NCBI GenBank assembly: GCA_002345025.1
Contig: DDUX01000009.1
Coordinates: 1-36,521, forward strand
Direction: 5' to 3'
From: Candidatus Accumulibacter iunctus
GTDB lineage: Bacteria > Pseudomonadota > Gammaproteobacteria > Burkholderiales > Rhodocyclaceae
Length of the DNA stretch: 36,521 bases
In this document: positions 1-9,109 of the stretch, piece by piece
Position numbering within the stretch: position 1 is the first letter of the stretch
Layout of the letters: each line of letters opens with the position of its first letter
The notes under the pieces: generated by a model
What the model saw: the letters and a program-made list of their open reading frames with translations, nothing else
What the model was told of the DNA's origin: nothing
Database searches by the model: none
Position numbers and translations under genes: made by a program

Positions 1-27
1 ACAACACGAATAAAATCAATTCGTTGC

Positions 28-117
<90 letters not shown>

Positions 118-128
118 GTCGGGCGCGA

Positions 129-157
129 ATATTAGCACAGGAACGCTCACATGCCAC
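129..157 (-). promoter_or_regulatory. Putative sigma70 promoter of tRNA-Ser
   Basis: Reading the minus strand, GTGGCA (157-152, four of six matches to TTGACA) is followed after exactly 17 bases by TAATAT (134-129). The -10 box lies about 11 bases before the mature tRNA, and the sequence between them is GC-rich (TCGCGCCC), the discriminator type seen at stable-RNA promoters. This suggests the tRNA can be transcribed independently of the synthetase gene upstream. No transcription data are available. Confidence 0.5.
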
Positions 158-256
158 CTGTCGCGAACCTGGCCGCTGGAACTTTTCTGCGCTCGCACCC
201 AGCACGTCCAATCGCCAGCCTGACGCCGCCGGCAGCCACAGGCGGCGCCCGGGCCC

Positions 257-1540
<1,284 letters not shown>

Positions 1541-1542
1541 GC

Positions 1543-2859
1543 TCAGTCCTTGTCTTGTCGTGCGTGCCGGTCGAGCTCGCGCAGGTGGGCGAGTTTCTCG
1601 CTGATCCGGATCTCGAGCCCACGCGCCACCGGCCGATACCATTCGACCTTCGCCATCCCTTCCGGGAAATAGCTCTCGCCGGCAGCGTAGGCCTCGGGCT
1701 CGTCGTGCGCGTAGCGATAGTCCCTGCCGTGGCCAAGCGACTTCATCAGCCGCGTCGGCGCATTGCGCAGGTGGAGTGGCACCGGCCGCGACGCGTCAGT
1801 GCCGATGAAGCCGCGCGCGGCATTATACGCGAGGTAGCCGGCGTTCGACTTCGCCGCCACCGCCAGGTAGAGAACCGCCTGCGCCAGCGCCAGCTCGCCC
1901 TCGGGAGAACCGAGGCGCTCGAAGGTCTCGGCGGCGTCGAGCGCGATGCGGGCAGCGCGCGGATCGGCAAGGCCGACGTCTTCCCAGGCCATGCGAACAA
2001 TTCGTCGCGCCAGGTAGCGCGGGTCAGCACCGCCATCGAGCATGCGGCAGAACCAGTACAGGGCCGCATCCGGCGAGGAACCGCGGACCGCCTTGTGCAG
2101 GGCCGAGATCTGGTCGAAGAAGGCATCGCCGCCCTTGTCGAAGCGCCGCAGGCTCTGCGCCACCGCCTGCTCGACGAAAGCGCCGTCGATGGAGGGCGGC
2201 TGCGTCGCCGCGGTTGCGGTGGCAATCTGCTCGATCAGGTTGAGCAGGCGCCGCGCGTCGCCATCGGCAAAGCCGATCAGCCGCGCACGCGCATCATCGC
2301 TGACGCTCGTTTCGGGCAACGCGTGCCGACAGGCCCGTTCGAGGAGTTCGCCCATCTCGTCCGGCGACAGCGGCTGCAGCACGTAGACCGCCGCCCGCGA
2401 GAGCAGCGCCGAGTTGAGTTCGAACGACGGATTCTCGGTCGTCGCACCGACGAACGTCAGCAGCCCACCCTCGACGTACGGCAGGAAGGCATCCTGCTGC
2501 GCCTTGTTGAAACGATGCACTTCATCGACGAAGAGGATCGTCCGCCGGCCACTGCGGGCACGGCTGACTTCGGCGCGAGCGACCGCCTCACGGATGTCCC
2601 TGACGCCGGCAAAAACCGCCGAGAGAGCGATGAAGTCGGCAGCGAAGGCGTCCGCCATCAGGCGCGCGAGCGTCGTCTTGCCGACTCCGGGCGGTCCCCA
2701 GAGGATCATGCTGTGCGGCTGTCCGGACTGGAAGGCGACGGCCAGCGGCTTTCCCGGCCCGAGCAGGTGCGTCTGGCCGATCACTTCGGCCAGCTTCCGC
2801 GGCCGCAGTCGTTCGGCCAGCGGTACGTGCGAATGGTCTTCTGCGGACAGGCCGATCAT
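1543..2859 (-). CDS. rarA: Replication-associated recombination protein A (AAA+ ATPase)
   Basis: RarA/MgsA belongs to the clamp-loader-like AAA+ family and acts at stalled replication forks together with SSB and RecA; its eukaryotic relative is WRNIP1. The protein has 438 residues. The Walker A motif GPPGVGKT is at 55-62, Walker B with DEVH at 112-115, the GATTENPSFE sensor segment near 139-148, and an SR arginine finger near 154-155. The C-terminal half matches the oligomerisation domain of the family. A good ribosome binding site (GGAAGGAAAG) directly precedes the ATG. The rarA-serS order is shared with enteric bacteria, where lolA normally lies upstream of rarA; no lolA is visible here. 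Confidence 0.95.
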   Translation of the reverse strand: MIGLSAEDHSHVPLAERLRPRKLAEVIGQTHLLGPGKPLAVAFQSGQPHSMILWGPPGVGKTTLARLMADAFAADFIALSAVFAGVRDIREAVARAEVSRARSGRRTILFVDEVHRFNKAQQDAFLPYVEGGLLTFVGATTENPSFELNSALLSRAAVYVLQPLSPDEMGELLERACRHALPETSVSDDARARLIGFADGDARRLLNLIEQIATATAATQPPSIDGAFVEQAVAQSLRRFDKGGDAFFDQISALHKAVRGSSPDAALYWFCRMLDGGADPRYLARRIVRMAWEDVGLADPRAARIALDAAETFERLGSPEGELALAQAVLYLAVAAKSNAGYLAYNAARGFIGTDASRPVPLHLRNAPTRLMKSLGHGRDYRYAHDEPEAYAAGESYFPEGMAKVEWYRPVARGLEIRISEKLAHLRELDRHARQDKD

Positions 2860-3177
2860 CTTTCCTTCCCTTCAGGCAGCACGCCGCGCGAGCCACTCCC
2901 GCGAGCGGCCAGAGCGCCACCGATCAGCTCCGGCAGCAACCATGTTAAGCGTTTTTTGCCACTCGCCGACGAGAGCATGCCGCACTCCGCCGACCGGCCG
3001 CGCGGCCGGGTACGTGCAGGAAGCGCGCCGGCGGAGCACGACGAGGCGACATCCCGGCGACTGCGCGTGGCGCTCCGGGAGCAGGAACGTGAACGTGAAA
3101 TCCCGCACGACAATCGTTGCCGGTTGCGCGTATCGTCGCGCCATCGCTTCAGGCAACCTTGGCAGGAGGGATCGAAA
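2860..3177. other. Intergenic region upstream of rarA, no convincing gene
   Basis: This stretch contains several overlapping open frames on both strands. They are arginine-, serine- and alanine-rich in the way random frames are in GC-rich DNA, and none shows a recognisable domain. The rarA promoter must lie here, but I could not assign a convincing -35/-10 pair. In particular there is no secreted beta-barrel lipoprotein carrier (LolA), which often precedes rarA in gammaproteobacteria. Confidence 0.5.
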
Positions 3178-3384
3178 TTGAAGACAGAGAGAATTCGCAG
3201 CGGTAGCGACCGGCGCCAGGTCGACCTCGGCCGGCCAGGCAAGCTGCCGGAGCGCCGGCGGCAACCGGAACGTCGCCTGCCGGAGCTGAACGAAGCGGCC
3301 GATATCTCTTTCGAAGGTTTCCAGTTGCTTCTCGCCGAGGTCAACGGACGCACTGGCAAGCGCCGATCAGCAATGCGCGGTTGA
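3178..3384 (+). CDS. Putative small basic protein with TTG start
   Basis: A 68-residue frame opens with TTG at 3178, eight bases after a perfect AGGAGG (3164-3169). The product starts MKTERIRSG and has a repeated Arg/Pro pattern (DRRQ, PERRRQPERRLPE) in its first 35 residues. A more ordinary segment, ISFEGFQLLLAEV, follows and could form a short amphipathic helix. No family is recognised. Support comes from the strong ribosome binding site and from a plus-strand intrinsic terminator at 3519-3546, which implies a plus-strand transcript; no other gene here could use it. The low-complexity composition is a reason for caution, and it could still be a chance frame. Confidence 0.5.
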   Translation: MKTERIRSGSDRRQVDLGRPGKLPERRRQPERRLPELNEAADISFEGFQLLLAEVNGRTGKRRSAMRG

Positions 3385-3518
3385 ACGACAACGCCCCTTG
3401 CGGGCTGCGCTCGGAGCGACGTCATGGGCAGCGGCAACGGGCTGCTGGCGCCGACAGGTGCATCCGAGTTGCGACGGGACACCATTGGTCCCCGCGGCAA
3501 CCAGAAGTCCGAGCGTTC

Positions 3519-3546
3519 GACCGGGTCCCCGCCCGGTCTTTTTTTT
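3519..3546 (+). terminator. Rho-independent terminator
   Basis: A 7-bp perfect stem (GACCGGG 3519-3525, CCCGGTC 3532-3538) with a six-base loop is followed by eight consecutive T residues (3539-3546). It is a textbook intrinsic terminator on the plus strand, 135 bases after the stop of the small ORF at 3178-3384. The complementary strand has no U-tract in the correct place, so it does not serve the minus-strand acyltransferase gene ending at 3605. Confidence 0.8.
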
Positions 3547-3604
3547 CCTGCCGCCGGCGCGCGCCAGCGCCGCGCTGCGAAGCCCGCCCTGCTTCGTCGC
3601 CCTC

Positions 3605-5020
3605 TCAGGGCTGCGCAGCAGGGACAGGCGTCGCAAAGGCGTCGCTGACCGACTGCTCGAGCTCGCTGAAGGCTTCGCCGACATAGTCGCTCAACCGCTC
3701 GAGATGCGGCAGCTCATCGGTCGCGATGAGACCGAAGAACAGCCGGCCGGCGTAGCTGAAGAGCGTGATGTTGAGCAGATTGCCCGGCGGCAGAGTGCTG
3801 ATCGGGTGCAGTTCCTCGATCCTCGCTCCCTTGATGTAGAGATAGTGCGTCGGGCCGGGTACGTTGGAAACCAGCGTATTGCCATTCGCCGGCGGCAGGT
3901 GGTCGCTGAGATTGAGCTTTTCTGCGATGAGGCCAACCAGTGAGGTGATCACCGTGTAGGACTCGATCGCCTCCGGCGCAACGCTGTCGATCAGCGTGCG
4001 CACGTTGCGCAGCGAAAAACCGATGTTGCGCAGGCGAACGTAGGGATCGTCGGTCGGCGCCGACAGCTCGACCTGCACGAAGCCGATCTTGTTGCCGCTG
4101 CCCTCGTCCCCCTCGCGCCGCAGGTTGACCGGCATCTGGATGGTGATTGGCGTCCGCAGTTTCACGCCCTCGTCGCGCAGGTAGCGGTGCAACGCCCCAT
4201 CGAGGCAGGTCAGCGCCACGTGATTCAGCGTCGAGCGCGTCCGGGCACGGACCGCGTTGACTCGCTGCATATCGACGCAGGCGGAAGCGAACTGGCGGCC
4301 GGAAGTCACCTGACCGGTCAGTGGCGTGTTGCCATCGGCGGCAAAAGGCAGCGAGATGGCGTTCTTCGTCAGCTTGACACTCTCCAGCAGCATCATCGCA
4401 GCCAGACGTCCGACCCCGAGAACGCGCTTGCCGGCACCGAGCAGATCGCCGAGCAGCGAGGTCGCCAGCTTCTCGCGCTCGCGCTGCAGCCGGCGCTCCG
4501 CCTGACCATGGCGAACCGACCAGACGGGCCGCAGCTCGCGATCCTCAGCGCTCGTCGACAGCGATTCCGCCGCCCAGCGCATCATCGTCACGCCGTCGGC
4601 ACAGGCATGATGCATCTTCAGGTAGAGCGCGAAACGCGCCCCGCTCAGACCGTCGACGACGTGCAGTTCCCAGAGGGGTCGTGAGCGTTCGAGCATCGGC
4701 TGATGCAGCTCGGCGACCAGCTGGTAGAGATCGCGCTGACTGTTCCTGCCGCGCCGCAGCCGGTGATAGAAGACGTGCTGCTCGAGATCGACCGTCTCTG
4801 CCTGACGCCAGCTCGGCATCGACGTCAACGAGAACTCGATCAGCCGATTGAACGGTGGTTGAACATCGACACACGCGAGCAACTCGCGCTGCAGCTCGCT
4901 GGCGAAAGCACTCGTCGAGCCGGCCGGGCGCTTGCAGATCATCAGTCCACCAACGTGCTTTGGACTCTCCTCCGACTCGGCAATGAAGAAACCGAAATCG
5001 AGCAGGGACAGTTTGTTCAT
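3605..5020 (-). CDS. Wax ester synthase/diacylglycerol acyltransferase family protein
   Basis: Bifunctional WS/DGAT enzymes transfer acyl-CoA to long-chain alcohols or diacylglycerol, making neutral storage lipids at the inner membrane face. The 471-residue length is typical. The acyltransferase signature HHACADG is at 137-143 (HHxxxDG, catalytic second His), with PLWE upstream at about 115-118. The C-terminal domain carries the family's NVPGP motif, and LPPGNLLNITLFSYAG resembles the usual end segment. The start at 5020 (MNKLSLLDF) has a GGAG site 5-6 bases upstream and is preferred over an in-frame ATG seven codons earlier. It diverges from a phasin gene, suggesting a storage-metabolism neighbourhood. 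Whether it makes wax esters, triacylglycerol or both cannot be read from sequence. Confidence 0.9.
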   Translation of the reverse strand: MNKLSLLDFGFFIAESEESPKHVGGLMICKRPAGSTSAFASELQRELLACVDVQPPFNRLIEFSLTSMPSWRQAETVDLEQHVFYHRLRRGRNSQRDLYQLVAELHQPMLERSRPLWELHVVDGLSGARFALYLKMHHACADGVTMMRWAAESLSTSAEDRELRPVWSVRHGQAERRLQREREKLATSLLGDLLGAGKRVLGVGRLAAMMLLESVKLTKNAISLPFAADGNTPLTGQVTSGRQFASACVDMQRVNAVRARTRSTLNHVALTCLDGALHRYLRDEGVKLRTPITIQMPVNLRREGDEGSGNKIGFVQVELSAPTDDPYVRLRNIGFSLRNVRTLIDSVAPEAIESYTVITSLVGLIAEKLNLSDHLPPANGNTLVSNVPGPTHYLYIKGARIEELHPISTLPPGNLLNITLFSYAGRLFFGLIATDELPHLERLSDYVGEAFSELEQSVSDAFATPVPAAQP

Positions 5021-5336
5021 GGTGGTCTCCTTCCGGATCATGCGGGAATGCGGTCAGCGCAGCGACCGGGCGACACCTTAGCACATACCCCTCTTTTAGA
5101 GGTCGGCGCCCAGGCGTTTAGTGTGCGTCCTCTAGTGATGCCGGCTAGACTCCTCGGCGTTGGCTGGTGGACGGAAGACTGACTCCAGCGACTGACGATG
5201 CTCACCTCACCCGCTTGCGGGAGAGCCACGGGCAAGTGGTCCTGACTCTTCTGTGGCGTCGCCGCCGGCAACGCACAGCCAGGGCCCTTAGGCAAACGCC
5301 GGAAGTCCGGCACCCTGTTCGATGAAGGAGATTCAA
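5021..5336. other. Divergent intergenic region between acyltransferase and phasin genes
   Basis: This 316-base spacer separates divergent genes and should hold both promoters. It contains an inverted repeat CCTCT-TTT-AGAGG (5090-5102), followed about 35 bases later by a second CCTCT copy. On the minus strand TGCTAAGGT, just left of the repeat, resembles an extended -10 box for the acyltransferase gene. I could not place a convincing promoter for the phasin side. The repeat may be an operator, but this is only a suggestion. Confidence 0.35.
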
Positions 5337-5780
5337 ATGAGCAACCCAAGCAGCAATCTGATGGACCACATCAACGCCGAACAACTGCTGGCCCAGACCC
5401 GGGAAGGGCTGCGCAAGCTCTGGCTGTGCGGTCTTGGCGCCTACTCGCTGGCCACCCGCAGCAGCATGCAGACCTTCGAGACGCTGGTTCGTGAAGGGCA
5501 GGCGATGCGACCGAAGGCCCGCCAGCAGATCGAGGAAACCTCGGCCGAACTGAAGAGCAGCGCGACGGCGACGATCGAGCGCGGCGAAAACCTGGTGCGC
5601 GAGCGCTTCCTCAGGCCGCTCGACTTCGTCATCCTCGCCACCCGGCACGACATCGAGCAGCTCTCGCTGCGCGTCATCCAGCTCAGCGCCGAAGTCCACA
5701 AGCTGGCCAGCGGCAAGATCAAGTCGCTCGAGAAGCCGGCAGCCAAGGCCGAAGCAGGAACCATCGCCAGCAGCGCCTGA
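5337..5780 (+). CDS. Phasin family protein (PHA granule-associated)
   Basis: Phasins coat polyhydroxyalkanoate granules and control their number and size. This 147-residue protein matches the PhaI/PhaF-like phasin pattern: a short N-terminal region, then REGLRKLWLCGLGAYSLA (about residues 22-39), a long amphipathic helix continuing through the centre, and an Ala/Lys-rich tail (about 130-147) as seen in granule-binding proteins. The ATG at 5337 has AAGGAG six bases upstream and is preferred over an ATG 15 bases earlier that overlaps this site. It is divergent from the WS/DGAT-type gene, so both neighbours concern reduced-carbon storage. The family assignment is good; the true granule target is not proven. 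Confidence 0.85.
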   Translation: MSNPSSNLMDHINAEQLLAQTREGLRKLWLCGLGAYSLATRSSMQTFETLVREGQAMRPKARQQIEETSAELKSSATATIERGENLVRERFLRPLDFVILATRHDIEQLSLRVIQLSAEVHKLASGKIKSLEKPAAKAEAGTIASSA

Positions 5781-5900
5781 GCGGTGCGGGCAGAGCCGGC
5801 GCGGCCGCCATCCGGTCGCCTGCGACCGGTCGGCTGCCACCGGTGAAGCGAGCTTTGCAGCGGCGCGCGTGTCGCGCACCATGCGCCACGCGCGCCAGCG

Positions 5901-6857
5901 TCATGGCTGAGCGACCTTCGCCGCCTCGCGCAGTAGCCACTGCCGGAACGATTGGACCGGCGGGCGCTCCGCAACCGCCTCCGGTACCACCAGGTAGTAG
6001 GCCTGCGTGCGGCGGATGACCAGTTCGAAGGGCTGCACCAGCCTTCCGGCCACCACCTCGGCCTCGACCAGAGGCTGCGACGCAAGCGCGATGCCGACGC
6101 CATCAATCGCTGCCGACAGCACCAGTCCGGAGTCGCTGAAGTGGGTACCAGCGTCGGGATCAATGCCGCTGACCCCGGCGAGGTGCAACCATTCCGCCCA
6201 CGTCGGGCGATCGAGCAGTTCCATGATCGACTCGTCATGGAGCAGATTGTGCCATCGGAGATCCGTCGGAACCTTCAGCGGGCGCATCGAGAACAGCAGC
6301 CGCGGACTGCAGACGACGGCATAGCCCGGCGAAAACAGACGATCGACCCGACACCCATCGTACTGGCCACGGCCGAAGCGGATGAACACCTCGGTCTCGT
6401 CCTCACGTAGATCGACCCTCGCGAGCCCCGAGACCCGGCCGGAATCACGTGCATCGATGGTCTCGATCGACGCCGACATGTGCAACTGCACCTCGGGATG
6501 CTCGGCCGTGAAACCGGGCAGATGACGGATCAGCCAGCGACTGCCAAAAGCGGGTGGCGTCGTCAGCAGCAGGCGCCCGCCAGGCTCACGCCGGCGTGTG
6601 CTTTCGATCGCCGCAGCAAAGCAATGCAGCCCCTCACGCACTTTCGGCAACATGAGCCGGCCTTCGCGCGTCAGTTCCAGCGCCCGCGTCAACCGACGGA
6701 ACAAGTCGAAGCCGAGGTATTCCTCGAGACCGCGAATCTGATGGCTGATCGCCGTCGGCGTTACCGACAGCTCGGCGGCGGCGTCCTTGAAACTCAGGTG
6801 CCGGGCCGCTGCCTCGAAGGCACGCAGGGAATTCAGCGGTGGAAGACGATAGGTCAT
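5901..6857 (-). CDS. LysR-family transcriptional regulator, GcvA-like
   Basis: A 318-residue DNA-binding regulator with the usual LysR layout. The N-terminal winged helix-turn-helix occupies residues 1-65 and includes LNSLRAFEAAARHLSFKDAA and the recognition helix segment TPTAISHQI. The C-terminal co-inducer-binding domain (about 93-300) contains the PAFGSRWLIRHLPGF pattern typical of the GcvA subgroup. The effector cannot be predicted. It diverges from a 59-residue gene across a 115-base spacer that holds a good plus-strand promoter, so that small gene and perhaps the thioesterase beyond are the likeliest targets. Autoregulation would be normal for the family. Confidence 0.92.
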   Translation of the reverse strand: MTYRLPPLNSLRAFEAAARHLSFKDAAAELSVTPTAISHQIRGLEEYLGFDLFRRLTRALELTREGRLMLPKVREGLHCFAAAIESTRRREPGGRLLLTTPPAFGSRWLIRHLPGFTAEHPEVQLHMSASIETIDARDSGRVSGLARVDLREDETEVFIRFGRGQYDGCRVDRLFSPGYAVVCSPRLLFSMRPLKVPTDLRWHNLLHDESIMELLDRPTWAEWLHLAGVSGIDPDAGTHFSDSGLVLSAAIDGVGIALASQPLVEAEVVAGRLVQPFELVIRRTQAYYLVVPEAVAERPPVQSFRQWLLREAAKVAQP

Positions 6858-6898
6858 ATGGCTGAGTTTTTCTCACCTGTTGCCTGATTATTGATCGT

Positions 6899-6927
6899 TT
6901 GCCGCTGTCCTGGCAAGCGAATACAGT
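6899..6927 (+). promoter_or_regulatory. Putative sigma70 promoter of the 59-aa gene
   Basis: TTGCCG (6899-6904) and TACAGT (6922-6927) are separated by 17 bases, a good sigma70-type pair, 45 bases before the ATG of the small gene at 6973. It lies in the spacer shared with the divergent LysR regulator, the usual place for LysR operator sites. Confidence 0.5.
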
Positions 6928-6972
6928 GGCGTCACCGTCTCGAAAGCCGAGACATCCACCAGGAAGAAACAA

Positions 6973-7152
6973 ATGAAAGCCGATCTTACCCGCGAACAGA
7001 TGATGATGATTGTCGAACGTGCCCGTTATCAGCAGAGCATCGCGGCTGGCGAAATCGTCGTCAGCGGCACGCGCAAGGCGCTGTCCGCTCTCGCCAGATG
7101 GACCGACAGATTCCTGCACGGCCTGCCGATGGCGCCGACCGCCCGCCAGTGA
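6973..7152 (+). CDS. Small hypothetical protein (59 aa)
   Basis: A short frame beginning MKADLTREQMMMIVERARYQ, with an AGGAAG ribosome binding site eight bases before ATG and a sigma70-like promoter upstream. The first half should form an amphipathic helix and the second half (RKALSALARWTDRFLHGLP) another; no membrane segment or cysteine motif is seen. I do not recognise the family. It diverges from a GcvA-like LysR regulator and is followed after 56 bases by a thioesterase gene on the same strand, so it may be a regulated small protein of that unit. The good start signals argue that it is translated. Confidence 0.65.
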   Translation: MKADLTREQMMMIVERARYQQSIAAGEIVVSGTRKALSALARWTDRFLHGLPMAPTARQ

Positions 7153-7208
7153 TCGCCGGAATGGCCTAGAATGGCGGCCTTGCGAGACCTTCCAGCCAGG
7201 GCGGCGCC

Positions 7209-7649
7209 ATGCCAAGAATCCGCATCGAGCTGCCCGAGCAGTTCAGCTTCTCGACCGACATCACGCTCTACGTCGGCCACATGAATTACGGCGGGCACCT
7301 CGACAACGCCCTGCTGCTGTCGGTGGTGTCGGAGGCCCGCGCCCGCTTCTTCCGCTCGCTCGGCTATGGCGAACTCGATGTCGAGGGTCTGGGCATCATC
7401 ATTGCCGACGCCGCGCTGCAGTACCGTTCGGAAGCCTTCCACGGTGAAATCATGGAAGTCCGCATGACGGCTGCCGATTTCAGCAGCAAGGGCTGCGACC
7501 TGCTGTGGTGCATGAACGAAAAATCCACCCGGCGCGAAGTTGCACGCGGCAAGACCGGGATCGTCTTTTTCGATTACCGCTCGCGTCAGGTCGCCCCGAC
7601 ACCCGAGGCCTTCCGCGTTCGCGCGACGGCGGACACCAGCCCTTCTTAG
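7209..7649 (+). CDS. Acyl-CoA thioesterase, hotdog fold
   Basis: A 146-residue single hotdog domain of the 4HBT/YbgC-like type, which hydrolyses acyl-CoA thioesters. The N-terminal strand ITLYVGHMNYGGHLDN (about 19-34) is the family's characteristic region, with the conserved N-Y-G-G-H-L-D-N acid/His cluster near the active site. The central helix follows (LLSVVSEARARFFRSLGY), and later beta strands include QYRSEAFHGE. The length fits a single-domain enzyme that works as a dimer or tetramer. It ends four bases inside the convergent DUF294 gene. The physiological acyl-CoA is unknown; release of fatty acids for the nearby storage-lipid functions is only a guess. Confidence 0.85.
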   Translation: MPRIRIELPEQFSFSTDITLYVGHMNYGGHLDNALLLSVVSEARARFFRSLGYGELDVEGLGIIIADAALQYRSEAFHGEIMEVRMTAADFSSKGCDLLWCMNEKSTRREVARGKTGIVFFDYRSRQVAPTPEAFRVRATADTSPS

Positions 7650-9109
7650 GCGGACAGGTACTCGCGGATCAGCCGCTTCTGCAGGTTCTGCACCTGCTTC
7701 AGCGACTCCCTCAGGATCAGCCGGTCGAGTTCGTGCAGTTCGTCGGGGTTGACCCGGTTGGTCGCCGCACTCTGCGCAACGTCTGCCTGACGCCCCAGCC
7801 GCAGGCGCTGGATGTGCTGGAAGGCATCGATCAGCGCCGCCAGCTCGTCGCCTGCAATGCCACTGCGCTCGCCCATGACGCGCAACCGCTCGCCGGTGTT
7901 CGTATCCGGAATGCGCAGTGCAAGGGCGTAGATGCGCGCAGCATCGACGAAGGGACGAGAGCCGTGCTTCTTGAGGTCGATGGTATGTGGAAAGTCCTTG
8001 TCGTCGTCGTAGCGGAAGCCCTTCCACCAAGTGAGTGGTGACTCCCAGTTGAGCGAGTTCTCGACCATCGCACGCATGAAGATGGGGTAGGACGAGGCTC
8101 TGTCGAGCAGCCACGCGCGCAGCTCGTTGGCCAGCGAGTCCTGCCCGTAGAGCGCCCGCAGGTCGAAGAAAATGCTCGAGTTGAGCAGCGCGTCAGGCCG
8201 AGGCTCGGTGAGCCAGCCGAGAAAGGCGCCCTGCCATTCGCTCGCGGACAGGCACCACTGCGGGTTGCTGGCCATGATGTTGCCCTTGCAGAGCGGAAAG
8301 CCGCAGGCGTCGAGCGCTTCATTGACGGCCCGGGCAAAGGGAAGGAAGGCTTCCCGCAAAGCGGGCGCGTCGTCCTCCGACTCGGCAGCAAAGATCAGGC
8401 CGTTGTCCTGGTCCGTGGTCAGCGTCTGCTCCAGCCTTCCTTCAGAGCCGAAAACCAGCCAGCACCACGGCACGTAAGGCAACTCGAACGCCCCGGCGAG
8501 CAATTCGATGACCTGCATCGTCAGCAGATCGTTGAGCGAAGAAATCCTCTGACAGAGTGTCTCCGCACCGACCCGCTCGGCAACCAGGCGACAAACGAAG
8601 GCCCGGATGTCGCCCGCCAGACCCACCAGGGTATCGACATCGCGGGCGCCCAGAATCGCCTGCACGAGGTCGCCCTGTCGCGCCCCCGGCAGGGTGTGCA
8701 GGTCGGCCTGCGACACCAGATGGAAATAGCTGCCGTCGCTCTCGGTGAGTACCAGGTGATGCACGCCGCGCCGAACCATCACCACACTCGCCTGGTGCGC
8801 GCTGCCGTCGGCGGGCACGGTGATCAGGCCGCTGGTCATCACCGACGCAACCGGCGCCTGCAGATCGCAGGTCTCGAGGGCAATCCGTCGCACGACGTCG
8901 TGCAGCGTGAGGATGCCGAGCGGCACCCGGCTGTCCTGATCGACGACCACCACCGCGTCGGCACGCCGCTGGTCGAGGAGGAGCAGCGTGTCACGCACGC
9001 TGGCTGCCGGCGCGACGGTCAGCGCCTCGCCGCGTACCAGCGAGCGCAACGACACGTACGGCGAGAAAGGCGTGACGCGCGTTGCCGGATCAGTACTTGA
9101 GGCGGGCAT
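7646..9109 (-). CDS. CBS-domain DUF294 putative nucleotidyltransferase
   Basis: This 487-residue protein has a CBS pair (about residues 20-140), then a DUF294 nucleotidyltransferase-like domain with GSEGR at 221-225 followed by the acidic pair D233/D235 (TTDQDNG), and the DUF294_C helical domain to the end. The GS...DxD pattern is that of the GlnD-type nucleotidyltransferase fold, so a nucleotide or protein-modifying activity is plausible but unproven. CBS pairs usually sense adenine nucleotides. It overlaps the end of the sensor-exonuclease gene by 20 bases and is the last gene of the minus-strand signalling cluster. A comparable DUF294-nuclease-symporter neighbourhood is known to me from Pseudomonas aeruginosa (the PA3232-PA3235 region, from memory). 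Confidence 0.88.
   Translation of the reverse strand: MPASSTDPATRVTPFSPYVSLRSLVRGEALTVAPAASVRDTLLLLDQRRADAVVVVDQDSRVPLGILTLHDVVRRIALETCDLQAPVASVMTSGLITVPADGSAHQASVVMVRRGVHHLVLTESDGSYFHLVSQADLHTLPGARQGDLVQAILGARDVDTLVGLAGDIRAFVCRLVAERVGAETLCQRISSLNDLLTMQVIELLAGAFELPYVPWCWLVFGSEGRLEQTLTTDQDNGLIFAAESEDDAPALREAFLPFARAVNEALDACGFPLCKGNIMASNPQWCLSASEWQGAFLGWLTEPRPDALLNSSIFFDLRALYGQDSLANELRAWLLDRASSYPIFMRAMVENSLNWESPLTWWKGFRYDDDKDFPHTIDLKKHGSRPFVDAARIYALALRIPDTNTGERLRVMGERSGIAGDELAALIDAFQHIQRLRLGRQADVAQSAATNRVNPDELHELDRLILRESLKQVQNLQKRLIREYLSA

Noticed and set aside
2856..3500. Minus-strand open frames of 214 and 130 codons upstream of rarA, considered as lolA or an unknown gene
   Set aside because: No signal peptide or LolA features, arginine/serine-rich composition typical of chance frames in GC-rich DNA, no ribosome binding site at the starts, and overlap with the better-supported plus-strand small ORF and terminator.
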